DNA of 64,000 nt from Cristatella mucedo (taxonomy: Eukaryota; Bryozoa; Phylactolaemata; Cristatellidae): assembly GCA_009760855.2 (NCBI GenBank), contig WPIO01000068.1, positions 1-64,000 on the forward strand, given 5' to 3'. The notes beneath the pieces were generated by a model. The model was not told where the DNA came from and made no database searches. It saw only the letters and a program-made list of their open reading frames with translations. Numbering within the stretch: the stretch's first letter is position 1; every line of letters begins with the position of its first letter. The position numbers and the translations under genes are program-made. Shown here in pieces: positions 25,426 to 32,226 of this stretch.

Positions 25426-28400
25426 GCTCTCTCTCTCTCCCTCCCTCTTGCGTCTTCATGAAAATCTGTAGCAGATCCTCTTCTAAGAAAAAAGATCGCC
25501 TTCTACAATTCTATCATTAGTAAATACTTTACGAAAGTCGTGCTTTTCTTTTGTAACCTTTTCGTACTTAAGGCTTGCTCTACTGCAGGTGGTGTAAAGA
25601 TATTCAATGGAACCAGGAATCCTTGTCACTTAGTGATCTTGTGACGTACCCACTAACTGCGAAGCCTCTCATTACTTTACCGACCAATTATGCACAACTT
25701 TACAAATTAATGTGGACTTTAAGGTATGAGACAAGCAATGTATGGTACGATTTCATTCAATAAAGAGAAAAGATCAACCTTAAGCTTATACGAGTAAGAC
25801 TAATTTGCATTTTCAAAATTAAACCAGCTTATTGTTTACTCTGTAGTGATGATAAGGGACTGCCGACGTTAACTCAATATACTCGTTGTTGCATATGTCT
25901 TCATTGTGGAGTATCTTTGGCTCAGTTGCATGAAGAAACATCGTTTGAAGAAATGCTGCAAGAACTAGATGGGCATTCACGGTCGTGCAATTGTGGATTT
26001 TGCATATTCTTAGAGTAAGTACCGTATATATTGTATCTATTAAAGCTGCTCCGAAATATTTAACATTGGGTTTATAAGTCACCGATTCTGATCAAAATGT
26101 TCAGCAGCTGATTATGGTCTAAACATTATAACAACTGAACTTGTAAAGACAAAATGTGAAAACCATGCAAAATCATTCACATTTAATATCTATAATTTGA
26201 TGTATGTATCTCCGTCTGTAACTACAAAATGCCATAAAGACTACTTGGGTATTGGACAGGAGAGTTTTGTATGGCGAACTCACAGTCTAAGCTGCTTTTG
26301 GAAGGCATTCGGTAGTCAACAGACTTCGTTTCAATTCAGACATGCGTTCAAACTTGACAAAAATGTATTTACTTTGCCATCAACTAACACGTGTTTTTCA
26401 TTACAGTATACGCAGAAATGTGATGCTTTACATCTACCCCGATTATGGCCGTTTTCGGATCGATTCGCCTTATGAAAATGAGTATGTATACAGTAATATT
26501 TCAAATACTGTCTTCCGAAATATGTGTAAACATGAATCCAATATCGAACAATTTATTGCAAATTGTTCAGGTCCGCTGGCATGAAAATTAAGTTGCTTTA
26601 GCTTTTTCAAGCACCACGTTTTATATATTACATTTCTGACGTAGTAAATGTTATCATGCCCACTTTTTGCCGATACATGCAAGCTTTTTAAACTAGCCAT
26701 CGATAGACCTAACAATTTTTACACATACTTTCAACTCACTATTATTCTTCTTTTTGGTTAGTCGATAAACACTTTCACATTCTTAAGGTAGGTATCCTGC
26801 CGTGGGCATTTAACTCACATCGTGCAATAGTTTTGCTAGAAATCCTCAAACCAATAGAGAATATTTTGAATGCAACCAAGAGTGACATTGAACTTTTGAG
26901 TTGCATACTGTTTTGCCTCGCAAGCAACGTTAGAGAAGCTAAAATTAAATCTGAGGCCTGCAGCATGACTACGCTTATGTTTGACAATTCATTTCATTTT
27001 TTTAATTCATTTGTATAGCGCCCCAATAAAACTTAATCTCTATTCAGGCGCTTCACATATGCCTCTGGGCTCGTGCCCACGACCTCAGCCAGACCTTCGT
27101 CGTGGAGAGCACCTTAACCACTGTACCAAACCAGGTCCTCAATATTTATAAGTTCATGTGGACAACACTTGATATAGTTATCAATTACTAATCCTAATGA
27201 TTTATTAAAATTAAATTGACATTGACTACCATCTTTCAATGTCTTGTAGGGTTATTTCGGAGCTTTACCCAGCAGTGTAATCTTTCAATTAGTGAGTTCC
27301 TCATATTCGAGCTTTTACTTACAGTCTAATAATTGTCTGCTTGTTTTCTGGTACCATTGAATTTCAGTAAGTTTATGAATGATTTGCAGCTGTTTTAATG
27401 AGCTATCTATAGATTTAAGTCTTTACAATTTACTTATATCACAATTGTGTAAAAGCCATCTGACGTATATTACCAAATATTTTAACGTTTTTGAGATTAC
27501 AAAAACTACAATTTTAGTTTGCATCAACTTGATGAACAATGTAGATCATCTCAATTAATAAATAATTGCTAAAACCTGTGCAATTAATCAGCTATTCCAA
27601 CTAGAGACACTCAAAATACTATTGCTGGAATAACCACGAATACCTGAAACAACAATAGCCCATTGTATGGGACTATCTGAAAACTTAGTCTTTTACCGTG
27701 AATTTAATGTTATCTGCAAAAAGTACTGATGTACCTATTTCTAAACTAATTAGCCTCCGCTTTCATTCGCACATCCAAAGCAGTAGGCAATGAAGTTGCC
27801 GATTCGGTTGATGTCGATGTATCTTTAGAATTCTTTTATTTATCGAGTAAGGCGATCTGTGACTTCAATTAGGAGTTATCCTAAGCTTTTAATTTATTAG
27901 GGCGTGGTAAATAATGGTTGTAAAGCATTTCAGTTGCAGATAAATAATTAATGTAAGAAGAGTTTGTGGTCAAGCCTTTAGATGTGTAATGATTATCTTA
28001 GCTAAGAGAGCTCTATAAAGAAAAAATGAGACCTGTTCATTCACAACCTGTCGCAGGCCAGAGATGCCTGGCTTTACGGCCAGCTGATTTCCATCCCAGG
28101 GCGGCTACTAAGCAGTTGTGGCTGCCCGGGGCTTGCCTGTTTCCGCCTGCAGCTCAGATATTTGGCTATACCCCAACCAGGTGGACGTGCCTTTGCAAGC
28201 TGGGATGGGGGAGAAAGGATTCCAGTCAGCCTAGTAAAGCTGTATCCCTACATACATGAGGCAAAGGTCTCTCGGTGGTCGGCTGCTTCTGTGGTTGTCT
28301 TTAAGCTACGATACCTGGCGGCCGAACAGGCGTTGGGCCTTGCCCAGGCTTAGGCGGCCGGCAACTACACTGGCGCCAGATACCTTGGCGACTGACTGAT

Positions 28401-31400
28401 GGCAGTTGTTGGGCACGACCTCAACCTGGACACTCTGGACGACAGCCTGTCCAGGCGCTCCGGGAGTTCGTGAATTTCTCGGAGTTGAGGACCCCAAGCA
28501 TCTTCAATATTTAGATTTCGGAACGTCGCATTGTCACTATGACAGTGACGAGCCCAATCCAAATTGTCCTTGTGATCGGCAGGGAGGCCTGCTCCATCAA
28601 ATACTCTAGGTAGCCAGTGGGCTGCACCAACTACGAGTCGACAGGCTACCTCTTTGACAAATTCCGAGATCATTCCCTCCCATGTCTCTTCCCTGGAGTT
28701 CTCACCTGGCCTAGAGCTCGGGCTCGACTTTGACAGGCTCTACTCCAGCCCAGAGGTGTAGCTCCCAGTGGTTGAGAATGGCTCCATTGGCTCTGCTGTT
28801 GTGTGAGCTTGTTGCTTCTCGGCCACTAACATATGTCCTACCTGCAGCAGGTGGTTGAGCGATTGACTCATTGCAGCCTTTGATGTAAGCATGTGGCCCA
28901 CCACAGTGGCTCACCACGAATGCACTCCCTTATCTGTGGTGAGTCACCGCCTAGCTTGTATATGTTCATTCTGGGGGAATAAAGACATGAGTCTCATTCA
29001 CCTAGTACGCTTGCCAGCTAGTGACTTCATGTCTCCATGAGACTCCACTAGCACTGCTGCAGCCGGAGATACAGTGACATAACACGGCTCCTGCTAGTTC
29101 CACCGTAAGGCCGCCCGGGGACCGCAGCCTATCGAGCCCACAAGGGTGGAAAGGTTCCGAAACCCGAGGTGCTGCAGCAGCCTTGGCTCAAAGCTGGGCT
29201 ACCTGTGCTCCAGCTTATGCTGCTGAAGAGGATTCATCCTCGGCCGCTTGCAGGCGGCGGCCTCCTCTACGAAATTTGGCTTCTCAAAAAACGCACACGA
29301 CCAAGAAAATCTATTAAGTCCAACGGCTTCTCCTGTACTCTGCAATCTGCCTCTGCAGTCCTCCAACATTCAGAGCCCTCCATGTTAGCCCTTTGCATCT
29401 AACGACTGCCCTTACTGTCCTCGGCACTTCAGCCAATCGCATGCGATGTCTACTCACTGTCACCCTCACAATTCCCAGCTTCTTCTGACATGTTCACTCT
29501 AACCTCTCGTCTGCTCTTCTGCTTCAGTCCTGAACTCATACCTGTGCAGCACTTAGCTCAGTTTGACAGTATTTGCGAGCATACCTCCTCAGATGCCAAC
29601 CCCATCGCACGACCTGCTAACCGATCAGTTTCTGTCTCCCTCGACTCCCCCACCGGCCGTCCAACCGTTTCCTGCAACGGCTGAACCCCCACCGTTTGCT
29701 TCTGTTGGGTTGCCCTCTGACTGGCGAAAGTTTGTGTAAACAGTCCCCATCCACAGTGGAGAGTGGCTGTCGTTCGCAGAGACATGTGGTGGGACTTTGA
29801 GGGGAAGTACCTCTGAGCCAGTCAGAAACTCCCTCCATCACTGCCGGTCAGGCCTGCTCCGGGTGTGCCACGACCTCGGGACACGAGATTTAATATTAAT
29901 ATTGATAATATTAAAACTACATAAATCGCCCTCAGAGAACTAAATCTTTTACTAGGCACTTTACATTCGCTGCAAAGGAAAAACGATCGAACAGTGAGTG
30001 GTATCTTGCCGACAAACAATACGGTTAGGGGTGACATACAGAGGGTGAGCATGCAAGTGCTGTTAGTGACAGCATGCAACAGTGTCAGCTTGGTCTACAG
30101 CTTCTGTCGCAAACAGTCTTTAAGCAGAGAAATGAAACAGCCAATATATCGTCCATACTGTACCTAAGGGCTCGAGGAAGGCTAAACTGGTGCAGCAGTT
30201 CAGCTAGGTATGAAGGAGATAAACCATGGTGGACCTTGTGGGTCAGTGTAAGGCCATTGCACTGTAGCCGTCGATCAACCGGCATCGGTCCAAGCTCTTT
30301 AAGGAATGGAGACACGTTGTCAAACCTCTGGGATTTACCAACTAGCCTTGCAGCCACACATTATTATTCATCTGAAGTTGCCTAGCTGCTTTCTCCCACT
30401 TTATGTAATGTAATGTATCTCCGTCTGTAACTCCACAAAGTCATAAAGACCATGTGGGTGTAACGCAGGAGAGTTTTGTATAGCGCATTCACAGCCTAAG
30501 CGGCTTTCAGTATGCATTCGGTAGCCAACAGACTTCGTCTCACACAACAAAGAGAAAGTGGGAAGCATAGCATAGTCAGGAGAGAATTTGAGGTAGTGAG
30601 TAGCATAGAAGTAGCCGCTCAGGACCGCTGTAAAAGATGTGTCATAGTCAGCAGTAGGAGAGTAGTTGTCGTTGAGTAAGAATTGTGGAAGCGAGTTCCA
30701 CGGTCTAAGACCTGCAGAGCTAAAGCTTCAGTCGCCAACTGTCTTTAAGCAGAGGAATGGGGCAACTAGTTTATTGTCCACACAGGACCTGAGGGCACGG
30801 ACAGGCTGAAACTGGTGCAGCAGTTCTGCTAGGTACGAAGGAGCCAAGCCGTGGCGGGCCTTGTGGGTCAGCGTAAGAACTTTGCTCTGTATCCTGTGCT
30901 CAACAGGCAACCATCCTAGCTCTTTCAGCAAAGGTGACACGTGCTCAAACCGCTGGGACATGAAGACCAGCCTAGTAGCCATATTCATAGTCTGCTGTAG
31001 AGGCATAATAGCTTTCTTTGGCAGCCCAGCCAAAAAGAAATTACAATAATCAAGCCAAGACTGAACTAAAGAGCTTGTTAAATTTGTTGCAAGACACTGT
31101 GGGAGACAGCTCCTAATCTTGGATAGGGATCGGATGTGATAGCTAGCTGTATGGCAGTCTTCAGAATGAAGCTCTTGAAATTGAGGCAATTGTCGAAAAC
31201 GACACCTAAATTACGAGCACGTGATGGAGGTCGCAAACTAGCATCACCTATTTGAATAGCAAAGCCTTTTAATCCAGCCACACGTTTAGGGTGACCTATG
31301 AGCAGCAGTTTGGTTTCATCGTAATTTAACTTCAGGACGTTTTCAGACATCCAGGATCGAATATCGGCAAGGCAAGCATTCAATTTCTCAGTTGCTGCAG

Positions 31401-31954
31401 CAGATTCAGACGGTTTAAATGACAAATACAACCGAGTATCGTCAGCTGATCGTCAGATTATCGTCACATCCTTTTCAGCGGTCCTGAGCTGCTACGTCCA
31501 GGCTACTCAATACCTCAGCCGCTCTCATAACTCGGCCATGCTTCTCACTTTCTTCTTGTTGCGTGAGACGAAGTCTGTTGGCTACCGAATGCTTGCCGAA
31601 AGCCGCTTAGGCTGTGAGTGCTCTATACAAAACTCTCCTGCGATACACCCACATGGTCTTTATGACTTTGTGGAGTTACAGCAGGAGATACATTACATTT
31701 AATTAAAAAGAGGATAGAGAAGGTAAAACAACGCCAACTAATAAAGGTATAACTTTTCTCTTTGTAGTGATGGATTTGTTCCCAGACTCTCACTACTTAA
31801 ATATGCTGAGATTCAGCAAGATTGGCTAAATCACAAAATTCTCGGCCTCGGTGAGGAGATTGATCCAGAACTCGACACCGATGGTAGCTCCAACGAAGAG
31901 GATACCGATAGTAGCTTTGATGATGACGATAGTTATGGTAGCGAGTTTGTTTAA
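5623..31954 (+). CDS. UBR1/UBR2-like N-recognin E3 ubiquitin ligase, C-terminal part (8 exons)
   Basis: UBR1/UBR2-type N-recognins recognise N-degrons and ubiquitinate the substrate for proteasomal degradation. Only the C-terminal region is here; the UBR box and RING would lie upstream of the window. I joined eight exons: 5623-5937, 15089-15188, 24165-24283, 24376-24484, 25589-25723, 25847-26014, 26407-26481 and 31768-31954. All introns are GT..AG, all phases agree, and the sum is two leading bases plus 401 codons and TAA. Family resemblance, recalled and not searched, is strongest at [34 protein letters not shown], the Cys/His segment ending [13 protein letters not shown], and the final [14 protein letters not shown] helix. 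The protein is divergent: the middle cysteines of the usual C-terminal zinc site are missing, and it ends in an acidic Asp/Glu/Ser tail. Introns are 9151, 8976, 92, 1104, 123, 392 and 5286 bp; the long ones are full of retroelements. UBR3 is less likely. Confidence 0.8.
6190..6327 (-). mobile_element. SINE-B copy (tRNA-derived)
   Basis: On the minus strand it reads CCGGTTTGGTCTAGTGGTTA (box A), GTGGGCTCAAGCC (box B), then a tail like the LINE-A 3' end (AAGCACCTGAATAGAGATCA, GGGGCACTATATAAATG). Confidence 0.8.
6640..9050 (-). mobile_element. LINE-A copy reaching furthest upstream in the RT
   Basis: Minus strand, 3' end at 6640. Beyond the C-terminal domain and YVDD-type box ([14 protein letters not shown], about 8000) it includes the RT A-region (AAFDTID, about 8240) and the upstream linker [20 protein letters not shown] (about 8690). 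Interrupted by LINE-B at 7328-7590. It breaks off at an AT-rich junction near 9050. Many frameshifts. Confidence 0.9.
7328..7590 (-). mobile_element. LINE-B 3' end nested in LINE-A
   Basis: TTTAATGTAATGTATCTCCG marks the LINE-B 3' end on the minus strand, followed by the family 3' UTR (AACAAAGAGAAAGTGGGAAG, TAGGAGAGCAGTTGAGGTAG). LINE-A resumes at GGATGTCACAAATGCATGGA. Confidence 0.85.
9050..10490. other. AT-rich intron sequence, no gene seen
   Basis: Low-complexity AT-rich DNA within the UBR-like intron. A possible very decayed SINE-A lies at about 10019-10140 on the minus strand; otherwise nothing is recognised. Confidence 0.5.
10495..10652 (+). mobile_element. LINE-B 3' end
   Basis: TCTGCTATGCTTCCCACTTT, CGAAGTCCGTTTTCTACCGA and CCCACATGGCC, ending with an (ATTAC)n tail (ACATTACATTACATTACATT). 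This shows the tail unit of the family best. Confidence 0.85.
11045..11183 (-). mobile_element. SINE-B copy
   Basis: Same order as the copies at 6190 and 27003: the LINE-like tail (TTTGTATAGCACCTC, TATTCAGGCGCTTCACATGC) at low coordinates and the tRNA-like head (CTTGGTCGGGATGAGC, ATAACCACTTGGCCAAC) at the right. Confidence 0.75.
11205..12895 (+). mobile_element. LINE-A copy, old, split by a younger LINE-A segment
   Basis: The + strand runs from CTCATCTCACCTGGGCATCA (RT) to the 3' stem-loop and ATTATTATTATTATA. The host copy is decayed (many stops, TTCGATGCGGATAATG at the YADD box). The RT text is broken at 11325 and resumes at 11680. Confidence 0.9.
11326..11679 (+). mobile_element. Internal LINE-A fragment without 3' tail, inside an older LINE-A
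   Basis: The segment codes for the C-terminal domain with few changes ([37 protein letters not shown]). It stops in the 3' UTR at ACCACATTTGCAT, with no stem-loop or ATT tail. ATCCA flanks it on both sides (11321-11325, 11680-11684). Confidence 0.75.
13200..13445 (-). mobile_element. Decayed LINE-A 3' fragment
   Basis: 3' UTR words are recognisable on the minus strand (CCGTGGTTAGAGGCGACACA, GGACCCTCTAAATGCTG). The stem-loop is not clear. Confidence 0.55.
13446..14115 (+). mobile_element. LINE-A 3' half
   Basis: Runs from GCTTGCTGGCCTATCGGCAT through the C-terminal domain and 3' UTR to the full stem-loop (AAAGCGCCTAGAGAGAGATA...) and (ATT)n at 14096-14114. Confidence 0.9.
14116..14640 (-). 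mobile_element. LINE-A internal fragment
   Basis: Minus-strand C-terminal and middle coding region ([18 protein letters not shown]) ending near GAGCTGACGTGGTCAC. It directly abuts the 3' tail of the + copy. Confidence 0.8.
14775..14840 (-). mobile_element. Short LINE-A 3' remnant
   Basis: ATCTCTATCTATACACTTTA and CATTTGCTGCTAAAGAACAC match the inner end of the LINE-A stem-loop and the start of the 3' UTR. Confidence 0.5.
14840..16400. other. AT-rich intron around exon 15089-15188
   Basis: Apart from the exon I see no gene. The open frame at 15174-15395 runs through the GTAAGT donor and is AT-rich noise. Confidence 0.5.
15089..15188 (+). CDS. UBR-like gene, exon 2 (100 bp)
   Basis: This short exon is bordered by CACTGTTTTAG| and |GTAAGTAA. 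I looked for an exon of length 1 modulo 3 between the flanking exons, and this one fits. It encodes 33 residues including [12 protein letters not shown]. It is isolated in an AT-rich intron, and the support is its splice sites and phase; I do not recognise a family motif in it. Confidence 0.55.
16405..16480 (-). mobile_element. Solo LINE-A 3' stem-loop
   Basis: AAAGCGCCCTCAGAGAACTG, AATCTCTTTCCGGGCGCTTT and TTTTCTGCAG only; AATAATACGATAG before it looks like the tail. Nothing of the rest of the element follows. Confidence 0.75.
16480..17190. other. Intron sequence, no gene seen
   Basis: 16570-16610 has repeated AAAATTAAAATTC words. An open frame at 16727-16918 (63 codons) has no splice support. 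Confidence 0.4.
17190..17370 (-). mobile_element. LINE-A 3' tail and partial 3' UTR
   Basis: GATAAAGCACCCTCAGATAA stem-loop, GCTTTACGTTTGCTGCAAAG, then GTTAGGGGCTACATGCACAG. Confidence 0.8.
17770..18290 (+). mobile_element. LINE-A coding fragment interrupted by a CA/TA microsatellite
   Basis: C-terminal coding words (CTACCGGCCTGTGCAATC, TTTAGCTCCAGCCTACATCA) run up to CTCCCCATCATA. After the microsatellite they resume with CCCATTAGACTTAGCATCGT, where intact copies read CCCCATCAGGCCAAGCATCG. Confidence 0.8.
18028..18180. repeat. (CA)n and (TA)n/(ATATGC) microsatellite
   Basis: About 35 bp of CA repeats, then about 115 bp of TA repeats with periodic GCATATATATAT interruptions. It lies inside the LINE-A copy. 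Confidence 0.95.
18370..19240 (-). mobile_element. LINE-A 3' half
   Basis: Decayed stem-loop at 18389-18424, then the 3' UTR, the C-terminal domain and the [14 protein letters not shown] region (about 19150). Frameshifted. Confidence 0.85.
19241..20015 (+). mobile_element. LINE-B 3' half
   Basis: Contains the [10 protein letters not shown]-equivalent, [20 protein letters not shown]-like words, and the 3' UTR (CTATGCTTCCCAATTTCTCT, GAAGTCCGTTGGCTACCGAA). It begins exactly where the minus LINE-A copy stops. Broken by stops. Confidence 0.8.
20016..21240. other. Intron sequence, no gene seen
   Basis: AT-rich with no repeat I can assign. Short open frames lack motifs. Confidence 0.45.
21245..22255 (-). 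mobile_element. LINE-A copy, 3' end to middle coding region
   Basis: AAT-rich tail, a well-kept stem-loop (GATAAAGCGCCCTCAGAGAA), 3' UTR, C-terminal domain, [20 protein letters not shown] and the KLSLDDH region, up to the TTTTATCATTAATTGATG break. Frameshifts are present. Confidence 0.9.
22260..22620. repeat. GC-richer segment related to 23050-23300
   Basis: GTAATAGCCGTCGTGG and GAAGCTGCTCCAGAGG match GCAGCCGTCGCGCTTGCTGC and CTCCAGAG at about 23159. On the + strand both can encode a stretch ending in AAPE followed by charged residues. Possibly the edge of an unknown retroelement. Confidence 0.35.
22621..23040. other. No gene seen
   Basis: AT-rich sequence between two GC-richer blocks. Confidence 0.4.
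23050..23300 (+). pseudogene. GC-rich coding-like remnant, unrecognised
   Basis: The frame 23089-23304 (71 codons) includes [19 protein letters not shown] and a charged, alanine-rich C-terminus. Base composition differs sharply from the flanks. It lies next to a Ty3/gypsy RT fragment on the other strand, so it may be part of LTR-element debris. Not host-gene-like. Confidence 0.3.
23360..23870 (-). pseudogene. Ty3/gypsy-type reverse transcriptase fragment
   Basis: In one minus-strand frame: [39 protein letters not shown], a TGA stop (likely a former TGG) and [15 protein letters not shown]. This is the order of the Ty3/gypsy RT start: (R)PVxDYRxLN, then the V-x-DL-x-KAY catalytic region. It decays below about 23460, so it is non-functional. 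Confidence 0.65.
24165..24283 (+). CDS. UBR-like gene, exon 3
   Basis: Encodes [13 protein letters not shown] followed by [18 protein letters not shown], a typical UBR1/UBR2 C-terminal segment, and ends CCA G|GTGAAC. The acceptor could be at 24165 (ATTTTAG) or at 24141 (TTTTTTAATTGCAG, a better pyrimidine tract). Both keep the frame, and the second would add eight residues. Confidence 0.8.
24376..24484 (+). CDS. UBR-like gene, exon 4
   Basis: Acceptor TATTTTCAG|, donor CAG|GTAAGAG. The 92-bp intron before it is the shortest in the gene; reading through that intron gives a stop at once. The exon encodes [18 protein letters not shown] and MPLISR, matching the UBR pattern LCxYL..P.x..LF before the conserved RWC. 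Confidence 0.8.
25345..25448. repeat. (CT)n microsatellite
   Basis: About 100 bp of nearly pure CT repeat with TTT and GCT interruptions, in the intron between UBR-like exons 4 and 5. Confidence 0.95.
25589..25723 (+). CDS. UBR-like gene, exon 5
   Basis: Acceptor CTACTGCAG|, donor TTAAG|GTATGAG. The junction rebuilds R-WCKDI (UBR family: RWC), and the exon contains [16 protein letters not shown], the counterpart of the conserved L-I-x-L-P-x-x-Y segment. The intron before it carries a long CT microsatellite (25345-25448). Confidence 0.85.
25847..26014 (+). CDS. UBR-like gene, exon 6 (C-terminal zinc-site segment)
   Basis: Acceptor CTCTGTAG|, donor TTAGA|GTAAGT. It encodes [11 protein letters not shown], a spacer with acidic and leucine residues, then [13 protein letters not shown]. 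In UBR1/UBR2 this is the Cys/His cluster of the autoinhibitory C-terminal domain. The outer ligands and the final C..C-I-F-L are present. The cysteines usually found in the middle of the cluster are replaced by an [15 protein letters not shown]-like spacer. Confidence 0.85.
26196..26340 (-). mobile_element. LINE-B 3' tail in a short UBR-like intron
   Basis: TGTATGTATCTCCGTCTGTA, GGAGAGTTTTGTATGGCGAA and GGCATTCGGTAGTCAACAGA on the minus strand. It lies within the 392-bp intron, ending about 65 bp before the next exon. Confidence 0.8.
26407..26481 (+). CDS. UBR-like gene, exon 7 (75 bp)
   Basis: Acceptor TTTTCATTACAG|, donor AATGA|GTATGT. It encodes [16 protein letters not shown] and SPYEN, aligned to the family segment that ends with Y-L-D-E-x-G-E. 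The frame stays open beyond the donor to 26581, but only the GTATGT donor gives the phase needed by the last exon. Confidence 0.8.
27003..27138 (-). mobile_element. SINE-B copy
   Basis: TTGTATAGCGCCCCAATAAA, ATCTCTATTCAGGCGCTTCA, then the tRNA-like head (GGGCTCGTGCCCACGACCTC, CACCTTAACCACTGTACCAA). Best kept of the three in its tail. Confidence 0.8.
27140..28020. other. AT-rich intron, no gene seen
   Basis: Part of the last UBR-like intron; no repeat is recognised. Confidence 0.45.
28025..29880. mobile_element. GC-rich insert, possible LTR-retroelement remnant
   Basis: Sharp composition change at both edges within an AT-rich intron. GGGGGAATAAAGACATGAGT (about 28974) looks like a polyadenylation signal inside an LTR. 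Further right, a + frame at 29594-29740 reads [18 protein letters not shown], then a proline-rich run ending [10 protein letters not shown], the style of a gag start. Several long open frames on both strands lack motifs. I could not find a second LTR. Confidence 0.35.
29885..30083 (-). mobile_element. LINE-A 3' tail and part of 3' UTR
   Basis: ATATTAATATTGATAATATT tail, TCGCCCTCAGAGAACTAAAT stem-loop, then GGTTAGGGGTGACATACAGA. It stops where LINE-B begins. Confidence 0.85.
30084..30375 (-). mobile_element. LINE-B C-terminal fragment
   Basis: Minus strand: [17 protein letters not shown] and [11 protein letters not shown], parallel to the better copy that follows. No 3' UTR is present. Confidence 0.8.
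30402..31452 (-). mobile_element. LINE-B 3' half, best copy
   Basis: From TTTATGTAATGTAATGTATC (3' end) through the 3' UTR, then [40 protein letters not shown] and, after one frameshift near 31100, [20 protein letters not shown]. The tail of an RT of the CR1/L2 group; it breaks off just after the catalytic region. Confidence 0.85.
31455..31702 (+). mobile_element. LINE-B 3' end, head to head with the previous copy
   Basis: CAGCGGTCCTGAGCTGCTAC, GAAGTCTGTTGGCTACCGAA, CTGTGAGTGCTCTATACAAA and GGAGATACATTACATTT. It is oppositely oriented to 30402-31452 with no spacer and ends 66 bp before the last UBR-like exon. Confidence 0.85.
31768..31954 (+). CDS. UBR-like gene, terminal exon with stop
   Basis: Acceptor CTTTGTAG|. 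The junction with the previous exon gives [18 protein letters not shown]. It then encodes [10 protein letters not shown], the usual final helix of UBR1/UBR2 proteins, and a terminal acidic tail with [19 protein letters not shown], stopping at TAA 31952-31954. It lies just after a LINE-B 3' end, which closes the 5.3-kb intron. Confidence 0.85.
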
Positions 31955-32067
31955 GAGTAATATTAAAGTGATGGAAAACTGATAAACTCCTCCCGGTTTC
32001 TGTTTACGACCGCAGCCGGGATTTTTAGGATACTGTGTGCTTTGAAGTAAAGTTAATACTATTTGTC

Positions 32068-32073
32068 AATAAA
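32068..32073 (+). promoter_or_regulatory. Polyadenylation signal AATAAA of the UBR-like gene
   Basis: A canonical AATAAA lies 114 bases after the stop codon, in AT-rich sequence. Two imperfect tandem copies of a unit of about 24 bp (ACAGCTTGACCCTAATATTA...) follow at about 32090-32138. Confidence 0.6.
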
Positions 32074-32089
32074 CTATAATTTTGGTTAC

Positions 32090-32138
32090 AGCTTGACCCT
32101 AATATTACTACGACAGCTTGACCTTAATATTACTACGT
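32090..32138 (+). repeat. Tandem duplication of about 24 bp
   Basis: ACAGCTTGACCCTAATATTA and ACAGCTTGACCTTAATATTA, each followed by CTACG, just past the UBR-like polyadenylation signal. Confidence 0.8.
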
Positions 32139-32226
32139 AAATATACATCTTTCGCAATTGATTTATTGAGGTGCTACAAGCACGTAAGCCGTCGAGTGCT
32201 TGTGGTCATAATCTGTACTGAAGTCA

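Noticed and set aside
25345-25448. Regulatory polypyrimidine element in the UBR-like intron
   Set aside because: It is a plain CT microsatellite more than 140 bp away from the acceptor.
26407-26584. Long version of UBR-like exon 7, ending at a stop at 26584
   Set aside because: Phase and family similarity favour the GTATGT donor at 26482 and the terminal exon at 31768.
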